Assembly: GCA_946405655.1 (NCBI GenBank)
Contig: CAMJHX010000095.1
Location: 1 to 5,589 of the forward strand
Reading direction: 5' to 3'
DNA: 5,589 nucleotides
Source of the DNA: an uncultured Clostridia bacterium
GTDB lineage: Bacteria > Bacillota > Clostridia > Oscillospirales > Oscillospiraceae
The notes under the pieces are model-generated. The model had not been told where the DNA came from. It saw nothing but the letters and a program-made list of their open reading frames with translations, and made no database searches. A program made the position numbers and the translations under genes. Below, in pieces: positions 1 to 5,281 of the stretch. Each line of letters opens with the position of its first letter. Within the stretch, counting starts at the first letter, position 1.

Positions 1-54
1 TTTTCGTTGTGGGGGGATTTACGATCTATATCAAAACAAAAATGTTTGTGCGCG

Positions 55-89
55 GAGTTGTGAGTTGTAAGTTATAAGTTGTAAGTTGT
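55..89. repeat. Heptamer tandem repeat (RAGTTGT, five copies)
   Basis: Five consecutive 7-bp units read GAGTTGT, GAGTTGT, AAGTTAT, AAGTTGT, AAGTTGT, with a degenerate sixth (TAGTGAT) at 90-96. It is a short simple-sequence array with no coding frame. It probably marks a slippage-prone intergenic site. Confidence 0.8.
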
Positions 90-120
90 TAGTGATGGAT
101 GCGTTGAAACAGAACTGCAG

Positions 121-139
121 GGGCGACCTGCGGTCGCCC
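121..139. repeat. Short hairpin repeat module (GGGCGACC stem)
   Basis: GGGCGACC (121-128) and GGTCGCCC (132-139) form a perfect 8-bp stem around a 3-nt loop. It is preceded by GCAGG rather than the GTAGG seen at the edge of the other palindromes in this window, so it looks like a slightly diverged member of that set. No T-tract follows, and no gene ends nearby, so it is not a typical terminator. Confidence 0.6.
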
Positions 140-196
140 GCGCGGGGCAGGCGGACGCGCGATTCATGTTCGGCGAATTTGCACCGCCTCACCAAA

Positions 197-317
197 CTGT
201 CATCCCGAGCATGTCGAGGGATCTTGGCACCGCAGAGGATGAGAACATCCAGCCTCATATCAACCGCTCTGCCAAGATCCTTCGACTCCGCGCTTTGCGC
301 TCCGCTCAGGATGACAG
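197..317. repeat. 121-bp inverted-repeat (MITE-like) element
   Basis: The outer arms CTGTCATCCCGAGC (197-210) and GCTCAGGATGACAG (304-317) are complementary at 13 of 14 positions. The inner arms at 213-229 (GTCGAGGGATCTTGGCA) and 270-286 (TGCCAAGATCCTTCGAC) match at 16 of 17. The whole could fold into one long imperfect hairpin. The CATCCCGAG...GATCCTTCGACTC...AGGATGACA pattern resembles a dispersed intergenic repeat I have seen in gut Firmicutes and other bacteria. It encodes no transposase, so if mobile it would depend on enzymes elsewhere. No clear target-site duplication flanks it. Confidence 0.8.
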
Positions 318-374
318 GAGGCTGAATTGAGCGAATACGCCGAACTCAGGCAATCGATTCAAAGCGTTCTGCGC

Positions 375-396
375 GGGCGGATGATATCCGCCCTAC
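375..396. repeat. Short hairpin repeat module with TAC edge
   Basis: GGGCGGAT (375-382) pairs perfectly with ATCCGCCC (386-393) around the loop GAT, followed by TAC. Read on the minus strand it begins GTAGGGCGGAT, giving the GTAGGG edge shared with the modules at 450-475, 498-522, 5282-5306 and 5406-5430. Confidence 0.65.
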
Positions 397-406
397 GGGA
401 GCGCGA

Positions 407-735
407 GCGGATTCGCCGGAGTGCGGTGCGCATCGGGAATGGTTCTGCCGGGACGTCGAGGACGCCGTCCCCTACGAAGCACCATCCAAAACCGTGCGTA
501 GGGCGGGTTGCTTGCGCCCGCCGTCTCGCCGATCGCGGATTCGCCGGAGTACGGTGCGCATCGGGAATGGTTCTGCCGGGACGTCGAGGACGCCGTCCCC
601 TACGAAGCACCATCCAAAACCGTGCGTAGGGCGGGTTGCTTGCGCCCGCCGTCTCGCCGATCGCGGATTCGCCGAGGATCGGTGCGCATCTGGGATGGTC
701 CTGCCGGGACGTCGAGGGCGTCGGCACCTGCGAAA
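407..735. repeat. 128-bp tandem repeat, two near-identical copies plus a decayed partial third
   Basis: Unit 1 (407-534) and unit 2 (535-662) are identical by eye except at one base (G at 423, A at 551), so 127 of 128 positions match. A third, partial and diverged copy starts at 663 and can be followed to about 735. Each full unit contains two hairpin modules in opposite orientation: GGGACG/CGTCCC followed by CCTAC (450-475, again at 578-603), and GTAGGG with a GGCGGG/CCCGCC stem (498-522, again at 626-650). In the third copy the first stem is broken. The near-identity implies a recent duplication. Open frames through it exist only because 128 bp of GC-rich DNA has few stops; each unit shifts frame, since 128 is not a multiple of 3. 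Confidence 0.9.
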
Positions 736-857
736 CGGGGATAGTGGTAACATTTTATTACCAATTAATTCTACCTGTTTCCAAACACTGTTTCCACATG
801 CAGAAATCGGAAAATGTCAAAATATATACTTTTTATCCCAGACGTCTTTTAAAGAAC

Positions 858-896
858 GTAAAAAGAATCCCGTGTGGTTAACCACACGGGATTCTT
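858..896 (-). terminator. Intrinsic terminator of the GT-B-like gene
   Basis: Bases 863-896 are a perfect 34-bp palindrome with arms AAGAATCCCGTGTGGTT and AACCACACGGGATTCTT. On the minus strand it starts 15 bases after the TGA stop (912-914) of the leftward gene and ends in CTTTTT followed by ACG, a short U-tract. On the plus strand it is followed by TTCCTTGTTTTA, so it might also work in the other direction. Confidence 0.88.
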
Positions 897-911
897 CCTT
901 GTTTTATCGGA

Positions 912-2357
912 TCAGAACTTGCCTTCGACGGCGAGCTTGATGACGTTGTAGGCGCCGTCGTAGATGCCGGCTTTCTTGGCGGTGACGATGGCCTCGCACA
1001 TGGCGGTGAGCACCTCGCCGTCGTTGGTGATGAGGTCGAGCATCGCGCCGATCTCCGGCAGGGTGCGGCATTCATAGGTGCCGTCGCCGAGCTCGGCGGT
1101 GCGGATGGCGCCCCATGCCTCGTGGCCGCCGACGCGGCGGATCATGAGCTTGGGGATGGGATAATACGCAAGCTCGCTCGGCTTCGTGATGAGCACGTCG
1201 GAGCAGCGCATGAGGAGATTGGTGATATACACAGCGGCGAAGATATCCGCGTCATAAAACGCGTGGATGCCCTCGACGCTGCCCTGCATGGCGTCCTCAG
1301 CGAAGGCCTGCGCCCCGGCATAATCGTCAAAGTGCGTCTGGACAAGCTGCTTGAAGGCCGGGACCTTCTTGCAGATGGCCTCGAAGACGTTCTTATGGTC
1401 GCCGAAGTTCATGAGGAGCGTGGCTTTCCCGGCGCGGATGTCCGGCAGGAGCTTTTCGATCATGCCGATGAAGAGATCCAGCTGCGCGCCGGCGCCGCCG
1501 ACGGTCATGAGATAGCGCCGGGGCGCGCCCTGCTGCAGGCGGTAGAGACGGCGCTCGCAGTCGCGCTCAATGTTCACGACGAGCTCATGGTCGATGTAAT
1601 GCCCGGTGAAATAGAGGCTGCCCTGCGGCATCGGCTTGAGGGGATGCTTCGCCATGCCGCGCAGGGATTTATAGCCGAGGAAGCTCGAGGGCGTCTGGAT
1701 GGTATGCTTCGCGCCCTCAGCGAGGTGCAGGCCCATGGGCCAGTTGTCCGGGATGGCGTTCACGACGTGGGTCAGCCCCGCGTGCACCGCCGCCTGCGCG
1801 GGCCAGACGTGCGTGGCGACATAGGGGATGTCCTTCGGCAGGGCGCGCGCGACGGGCGCCATCAGCTCCGCCTTCTTCTGGTCGGCGGCGTTATAGGTCA
1901 GCTTGCGGAAGCCCTCGCTGTTTTCATACTCCCAGAAGATGTTGAAGAGCTTGGACTTCTGGCTCAGACGGGAGCCGAGGCTGTAGAGCTCGTTCTGGTG
2001 ACGGATGACCTTGCCGCAGGTGGTGTCCTTGAAGGAGTGGAGGTCGAACCAGAGGGGGGTGTAGCCCAGCGCCTTGGCTGCCGACGCCATCGCCATGCTG
2101 ATGCGGTAGTGACCGAAGCCCATGCGGATGTTGCCGATGACGACGTCCTTCTCCCCGAAGTGATACGGCGCGCCGCCGATGACGAGATTCTTCGCCCCGA
2201 ACGCATCGAGCACGCGGTTCGGCTCGGCGGAGAGCGTGTAGGTGATCTTGCTGTCGTCGCCGAACTTGCGGCGGTAGCTCTCCGCGCCCTTGACTGCCTT
2301 GGCATAATCCCGGTCCGAAATGAGGTTTCCGAAAATGCTTTTTGCTCTGTCCATCAT
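912..2357 (-). CDS. Uncharacterised GT-B-fold glycosyltransferase-like protein (481 aa)
   Basis: Function is not established; the protein resembles GT-B glycosyltransferases of the MurG/MGDG-synthase (GT28-like) type. Residues 71-100 carry a hydrophobic strand then MGFGHYRISMAMA and a helix ending in ALGY, like the glycine-rich GGGH...A...L...G nucleotide-fold start of that group. Residues 283-304 (LMTVGGAGAQLDLF) resemble the MurG strand-turn VTGGSQGAQ at the start of the donor domain. Residues 386-416 (SDVLITKPSELAYYPIPKL, then GGHEAWGA) parallel the 'D.vItr.G..t..E....g.P.I' donor-site region. No signal peptide or membrane segment is evident, so it should be cytosolic or peripheral. Two ATGs are adjacent (2357 and 2354); GAGGAGAAGG (2361-2370) precedes both and either could be used. 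Codon use matches the neighbours. It is divergent from the alpha-galactosidase across 104 bp, suggesting linked roles in galactosyl-compound metabolism. The gene call is very secure, the enzyme class moderate, and the substrate unknown. Confidence 0.85.
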   Translation of the reverse strand: MMDRAKSIFGNLISDRDYAKAVKGAESYRRKFGDDSKITYTLSAEPNRVLDAFGAKNLVIGGAPYHFGEKDVVIGNIRMGFGHYRISMAMASAAKALGYTPLWFDLHSFKDTTCGKVIRHQNELYSLGSRLSQKSKLFNIFWEYENSEGFRKLTYNAADQKKAELMAPVARALPKDIPYVATHVWPAQAAVHAGLTHVVNAIPDNWPMGLHLAEGAKHTIQTPSSFLGYKSLRGMAKHPLKPMPQGSLYFTGHYIDHELVVNIERDCERRLYRLQQGAPRRYLMTVGGAGAQLDLFIGMIEKLLPDIRAGKATLLMNFGDHKNVFEAICKKVPAFKQLVQTHFDDYAGAQAFAEDAMQGSVEGIHAFYDADIFAAVYITNLLMRCSDVLITKPSELAYYPIPKLMIRRVGGHEAWGAIRTAELGDGTYECRTLPEIGAMLDLITNDGEVLTAMCEAIVTAKKAGIYDGAYNVIKLAVEGKF

Positions 2358-2381
2358 GATCCTTCTCCTCTATACAGTATG

Positions 2382-2419
2382 TTGACTTTGTGTGGTTTTT
2401 TTGATACCTTAATTATAAA
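2382..2419 (+). promoter_or_regulatory. Candidate promoter of the alpha-galactosidase gene
   Basis: Two readings are possible and neither is strong: TTGACT (2382-2387) with TACCTT (2405-2410) at 17-bp spacing, or TTGTGT (2388-2393) with TATAAA (2414-2419) at 20-bp spacing. Either lies inside the promoter region of the divergent gene, so the two polymerases probably compete. No convincing catabolite (cre-like) operator was seen. Confidence 0.4.
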
Positions 2420-2448
2420 TAGTACCCCATTCCAATCACTTCTGTCAA
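2412..2448 (-). promoter_or_regulatory. Promoter of the GT-B-like gene
   Basis: On the minus strand a perfect -35 TTGACA (2448-2443) is followed, 18 bases on, by TACTAT (2424-2419) as -10. A perfect TATAAT also lies at 2417-2412, but 25 bases from that -35, so it would need a weak -35 of its own. Transcription would begin around 2412, leaving a leader of about 55 nt before the ATG. The -35 overlaps the ribosome binding site of the oppositely oriented alpha-galactosidase gene. Confidence 0.65.
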
Positions 2449-2461
2449 GGAGGATCCCCTC

Positions 2462-4072
2462 ATGACCTATGAGATTCGATACCGCGCCGGCGGGCGCGAG
2501 AAGCTGATCTGCTTTACCGAGCGCGAGGAGACGCCGGAGCTCGTCGCGGAGGCGACGGCGGAGGGCGGCGTGCACCGTCTGGTGCTCTCGCCGAAGACGC
2601 CGGTGACGCTCCTCGACGTCAAGGCGGCGACGGATTTTGACTTCAAGCCGAGCGACGTTGTGATGCTCAACGGCTACCAGTCCTGGACCGACAGCCACGA
2701 GCACACGATCCGCGAGCGCGAGGGCAATCTGGACAAGCGCATGCCGAAGTTCGTGCAGAAGGCGTTTGCCATGCGCGCCTACGGCGACTATGACTTTGCC
2801 GAATACAGCAATTCGCTCGGCGAATTCCACGGCTGGACCTACGGCTATGTCCGCCGGGGCGAAAGCTTCACGATGTACGCCTCCCTGAACGAGCGCCCGG
2901 GCTTCACCGAGGTGCGCATCTTCCCGCCGAAGCGCTATGTGCAGCTGCGGCGCGACTGCGAGGGGCTCGTGATCTCGGAGCCCTATGAGGCGCTGCACTT
3001 TGCCATTCTCAAGGGCAGGGAGCAGGAGGTCTTCGACAAGTGGTTCGATCTCATGGGCATCGAGGGTCCGAAGGTGCCGCCCATCACGGGATATACGAGC
3101 TGGTATCATTTCTATCAGGACATCTCCGAGGTGAAGATCCTGCAGAACCTCGCCGCGGTGGAGAAAAGCCCGATGGACTTTGACGTGTTCCAGATCGACG
3201 ACGGCTATCAGACCGCCGTGGGCGACTGGCTGAGCATCAAGAAAAAGACCTTCCCGAATGGACTGAAGCCGATCGCCGACCGCGTGAAGGCGGGCGGCAT
3301 GATCCCCGGGCTCTGGATGGCGCCGTTCAGCGCGCAGAAGAAATCGAAGCTCGCCAAGCAGCACCCGGACTGGCTGCTCCGCGGCGAGGACGGCAAGCCC
3401 ATCTCCTGCGGCGCGAACTGGGGCGGCTTCTACGCGCTGGATCTCTACAACGAGGATGCGCGGGAATACATCAAGACCTGCCTGCAGACCGCCGTGCGCG
3501 AATGGGGCTTTGCGCTCTTAAAGCTCGACTTTCTCTACTGCGTGTGTCTGAAGCCGACGGCGGAGCGCACGCGCGGCATGATCATGTTCGACGCGATGGA
3601 CTTCATCCGCGAATGCGTGCCGGAGGCGAAGATCCTCGGCTGCGGCGTGCCGCTCGCGGCGGCCTTCGGCAAGGTGGAATACTGCCGCATCGGCTGCGAC
3701 GTGGGACTCGATCTCGACGACAAGCCGCACATGCGCCTCATTCACCGCGAGCGCGTGAGCACGAAGAATTCGCTGCGCAACACGGTCTTCCGCCGTGGGC
3801 TCAACGGCCGCGCCTTCTGGAACGACCCGGACGTCTTCCTCCTGCGCGACGACAACATCGAGCTCACCTGGGAGCAGCGCGAGACGCTCGCGAGGCTCAA
3901 CGCCATGTTCGGCGGCGTGAAGTTCACGAGCGACGACGTCTCCGGCTATCAGGAGCGGCAGCAGGCGGTCTTAAAGCAGGTGCTCGCGGCGAAGTATCCG
4001 GCGAAGACCACCGTCACCGCCTTCGGCAAACAATACAAGGTCGAAGTGGACGGAGAGACGTTTTATATCTGA
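2462..4072 (+). CDS. Alpha-galactosidase-type glycoside hydrolase, family GH36 (536 aa)
   Basis: Predicted retaining alpha-galactosidase (melibiase type) that removes terminal alpha-linked galactose from oligosaccharides or glycoconjugates. Residues 1-200 form a short beta-rich N-terminal domain containing NGYQSW (70-75), a GH36 hallmark. The catalytic TIM barrel spans about 205-450: FQIDDGYQ (243-250), LWMAPF (284-289), and LLKLDFLY with Asp356 as the expected nucleophile. RIGCDVG holds Asp413, the probable acid/base, and WNDPD (453-457) follows. A short C-terminal beta domain ends in a hydrophobic strand. There is no signal peptide, so it acts inside the cell on imported or internal substrates. 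At 536 residues it is much shorter than the usual ~700-750 for GH36, mostly because of a reduced N-terminal domain. AAGGAGGA (2447-2454) is 7-8 bases before the ATG. It shares a divergent control region with the GT-B-like gene. Exact substrate (alpha-Gal or alpha-GalNAc) cannot be read from sequence. Confidence 0.9.
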   Translation: MTYEIRYRAGGREKLICFTEREETPELVAEATAEGGVHRLVLSPKTPVTLLDVKAATDFDFKPSDVVMLNGYQSWTDSHEHTIREREGNLDKRMPKFVQKAFAMRAYGDYDFAEYSNSLGEFHGWTYGYVRRGESFTMYASLNERPGFTEVRIFPPKRYVQLRRDCEGLVISEPYEALHFAILKGREQEVFDKWFDLMGIEGPKVPPITGYTSWYHFYQDISEVKILQNLAAVEKSPMDFDVFQIDDGYQTAVGDWLSIKKKTFPNGLKPIADRVKAGGMIPGLWMAPFSAQKKSKLAKQHPDWLLRGEDGKPISCGANWGGFYALDLYNEDAREYIKTCLQTAVREWGFALLKLDFLYCVCLKPTAERTRGMIMFDAMDFIRECVPEAKILGCGVPLAAAFGKVEYCRIGCDVGLDLDDKPHMRLIHRERVSTKNSLRNTVFRRGLNGRAFWNDPDVFLLRDDNIELTWEQRETLARLNAMFGGVKFTSDDVSGYQERQQAVLKQVLAAKYPAKTTVTAFGKQYKVEVDGETFYI

Positions 4073-4079
4073 TTGCCCA

Positions 4080-4108
4080 TTGACATTGCGGGCTTTTCCC
4101 GCTACAAT
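4080..4108 (+). promoter_or_regulatory. Strong promoter of the Mn riboswitch-antiporter unit
   Basis: Perfect -35 TTGACA (4080-4085), 17-bp spacer, then -10 TACAAT (4103-4108), one base from consensus. Transcription should start near 4115, immediately before the aptamer P1 stem. The -35 begins 7 bases after the alpha-galactosidase stop codon. The spacer contains a 5-bp inverted repeat, GCGGG (4088-4092) and CCCGC (4098-4102), which might be an operator or a weak hairpin at the end of the upstream transcript. Confidence 0.85.
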
Positions 4109-4115
4109 AGCAAAA

Positions 4116-4213
4116 GCAAAGGGGAGTAGCCCGCGCCCGACAGGGCGTGACATGGCGACGTCAATACACGACCTTGGGTCCGTTTCCATGTTGAAAGAGT
4201 GCAAGACTTTTGC
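4116..4213 (+). promoter_or_regulatory. yybP-ykoY manganese riboswitch aptamer
   Basis: The conserved 5' core AAAGGGGAGTAGC lies at 4118-4130 and the conserved 3' end GCAAGACTTT at 4201-4210, both as in known yybP-ykoY RNAs. P1 pairs GCAAAG (4116-4121) with CTTTTGC (4207-4213). A second stem is GCGCCC (4133-4138) with GGGCGT (4143-4148) around loop GACA. The long arm is ACATGG (4150-4155) with CCATGT (4186-4191), enclosing a small GACC/GGTC hairpin (4170-4180) and the CGTCAATAC segment. Family knowledge: the class binds Mn2+ and usually turns on metal exporters, including TerC, P-type ATPase and cation-antiporter genes. That fits the CaCA antiporter directly downstream. Confidence 0.93.
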
Positions 4214-4251
4214 CGAGGGATCACCATATCCATCGGCAAAGGTCTTTTTTT
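4204..4251 (+). terminator. Riboswitch expression platform: intrinsic terminator
   Basis: Left arm AGACTTTTGCCGA (4204-4216) pairs with TCGGCAAAGGTCT (4233-4245), 12 Watson-Crick pairs plus one G-U, followed by seven T residues (4245-4251). The left arm contains the P1 3' strand (4207-4213), so aptamer P1 and the terminator cannot form together. Mn2+ binding should therefore favour readthrough. It may also stop readthrough transcripts from the alpha-galactosidase gene, for which no separate strong terminator is visible. Confidence 0.9.
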
Positions 4252-4272
4252 ATTGAATTGAGGAGGAAAACT

Positions 4273-5250
4273 ATGCTGGTACCTGTATTATTGTTTCTGG
4301 TTGGATTTGCGCTGCTGATCAAGGGCGGCGACTGGTTCGTCGACGGGTCGGTCGGCATCGCGCGCAGATTTCATCTGCCCGAGCTTCTGATCGGCGCGAC
4401 CGTGGTCTCCATCGGCACGACGCTGCCGGAGGTGATGGTCTCCAGTCAGGCGGCCATAGAGGGGAACGCCGGCATCAGCTACGGCAACGCCATCGGCTCG
4501 ATCATCTGCAACACGAGCCTCATCGCGGCGCTCACCGTGGCGATCAAGCCGGGTAAGGTGAACCCCAAGTCATTTTCGCTGCCGACGGCCTTCTTCTTTG
4601 CAGCTGCGGCCTCCTACGCCGTGATCGCATGGACGGTGGGCGGCTTTCAGCGGTGGATGGGCATTGCCTATCTCGCGGTATTTCTGTGCTATATGATCGT
4701 CACCGTCACGCAGATGAAAAAGCACCCGGAGCTTGCCGAGGACGGCGGAGAAGCGGAAGCCGAAGAGAAGGAAAAGCCCATGGCGCAGGAGCTGCTGATG
4801 CTGCTGATCGGCGCGGTTGCGATCGCCTTCGGTGCGCGGCTTCTGGTCGATAACGGCACCAAAATCGCAGCGGCGCTGGGCGTCCCCGATTCTGTCATCG
4901 GGCTGACGATGGTCGCGCTCGGCACCAGTCTGCCGGAGCTGATCACCGCGATCACGAGTCTCGTGAAGGGACACGGCGCGCTGTCTCTGGGCAACGTAAT
5001 CGGCGCGAACCTGTTCAACATCGTCCTCGTGAGCGGCGCTGCGATCACCATCTCGCCCTTTGCCATCCCCGCGGAAAAGCTCCTGCCGGGCGGGCTCAAT
5101 TCCAGCCTCGTCATCGATCTGCCGCTCATGCTGCTCGTGATGGCGATCCTCTGCCTGCCCGCGCTGAAATCGGGCAAGCTCAAGCGCTGGCAGGGCATCG
5201 CGCTGCTGTGCGTCTACGCGGCATTTACGGTGTATCAGTTTGTATCGTAA
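4273..5250 (+). CDS. CaCA-family cation antiporter, probable Mn2+/Ca2+ exporter (325 aa)
   Basis: Integral inner-membrane antiporter of the Ca2+/cation exchanger superfamily (YrbG-like). The inverted duplicated alpha repeats are clear. Alpha-1 is GTTLPE (48-53) with GNAIGS (71-76) and Asn80. Alpha-2 is GTSLPE (217-222) with GNVIGANLFN (240-249). Glu53 and Glu222 are the expected ion ligands. About ten hydrophobic segments surround a charged, Glu-rich cytosolic loop at about 148-169, dividing the two halves. Start chosen at ATG 4273: AGGAGG sits at 4261-4266, 6 bases upstream, and the first helix begins at once. The in-frame TTG at 4210 lies inside the terminator and is rejected. Length (325) is normal for bacterial members. 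The upstream manganese riboswitch implies Mn2+ export or tolerance, although family members may move Ca2+ in exchange for Na+ or H+. The transported ion is inferred, not shown. Confidence 0.92.
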   Translation: MLVPVLLFLVGFALLIKGGDWFVDGSVGIARRFHLPELLIGATVVSIGTTLPEVMVSSQAAIEGNAGISYGNAIGSIICNTSLIAALTVAIKPGKVNPKSFSLPTAFFFAAAASYAVIAWTVGGFQRWMGIAYLAVFLCYMIVTVTQMKKHPELAEDGGEAEAEEKEKPMAQELLMLLIGAVAIAFGARLLVDNGTKIAAALGVPDSVIGLTMVALGTSLPELITAITSLVKGHGALSLGNVIGANLFNIVLVSGAAITISPFAIPAEKLLPGGLNSSLVIDLPLMLLVMAILCLPALKSGKLKRWQGIALLCVYAAFTVYQFVS

Positions 5251-5281
5251 AACGGAAACCGCTGAAAATCCAAATCCTGTT

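Larger units (their letters stand above)
1..862. other. Gene-free, repeat-rich intergenic region
   Basis: No convincing coding sequence was found in this 862-bp stretch. Open frames between about 86 and 940 on both strands lack ribosome binding sites, run through internal repeats and give low-complexity Arg/Pro/Ala-rich translations. The region holds heptamer repeats (55-89), hairpin modules (121-139, 375-396), an inverted-repeat element (197-317) and a 128-bp tandem repeat (407-735). Bases 1-54 show nothing recognisable. Bases 741-862 are clearly AT-rich compared with the GC-rich repeats; they contain a weak 6-bp inverted repeat (TGGTAA 745-750 with TTACCA 758-763) and a 13-bp direct repeat (CTGTTTCCA at 775 and 788), with no gene or clear promoter. 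The region may extend left of the window. Confidence 0.75.

Noticed and set aside
407..735. Possible CRISPR array
   Set aside because: The whole 128-bp unit is repeated, with no short repeat alternating with unique spacers and no cas genes.
798..881. Small plus-strand peptide starting at ATG 798
   Set aside because: Only about 26 codons, no ribosome binding site, and it runs into the terminator palindrome.
327..940. Several 78-148 codon frames on both strands through the tandem repeat
   Set aside because: They repeat the same peptides in shifted frames because the 128-bp unit is not a multiple of 3, with no start signals.
1122..2465. 447-codon plus-strand open frame opposite the GT-B-like gene
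   Set aside because: Antisense shadow caused by G/C-ending codons. The translation is a repetitive Val/Glu/Asp/Arg-rich string without domains, there is no ribosome binding site, and it overlaps the start of the real alpha-galactosidase gene.
2354..3364. 336-codon minus-strand open frame inside the alpha-galactosidase gene
   Set aside because: Low-complexity Arg/His/Leu/Ala translation, no ribosome binding site, and the sense frame has clear GH36 motifs.
3502..4083. 193-codon plus-strand frame overlapping the end of the alpha-galactosidase gene
   Set aside because: Out-of-frame shadow, extremely Arg/Ala-rich with no recognisable fold. The in-frame product is intact to residue 536, so no frameshift is needed.
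4210..4272. Upstream TTG start adding 21 residues to the antiporter
   Set aside because: It lies inside the riboswitch terminator. ATG 4273 has AGGAGG at the right spacing and begins directly with a membrane helix.
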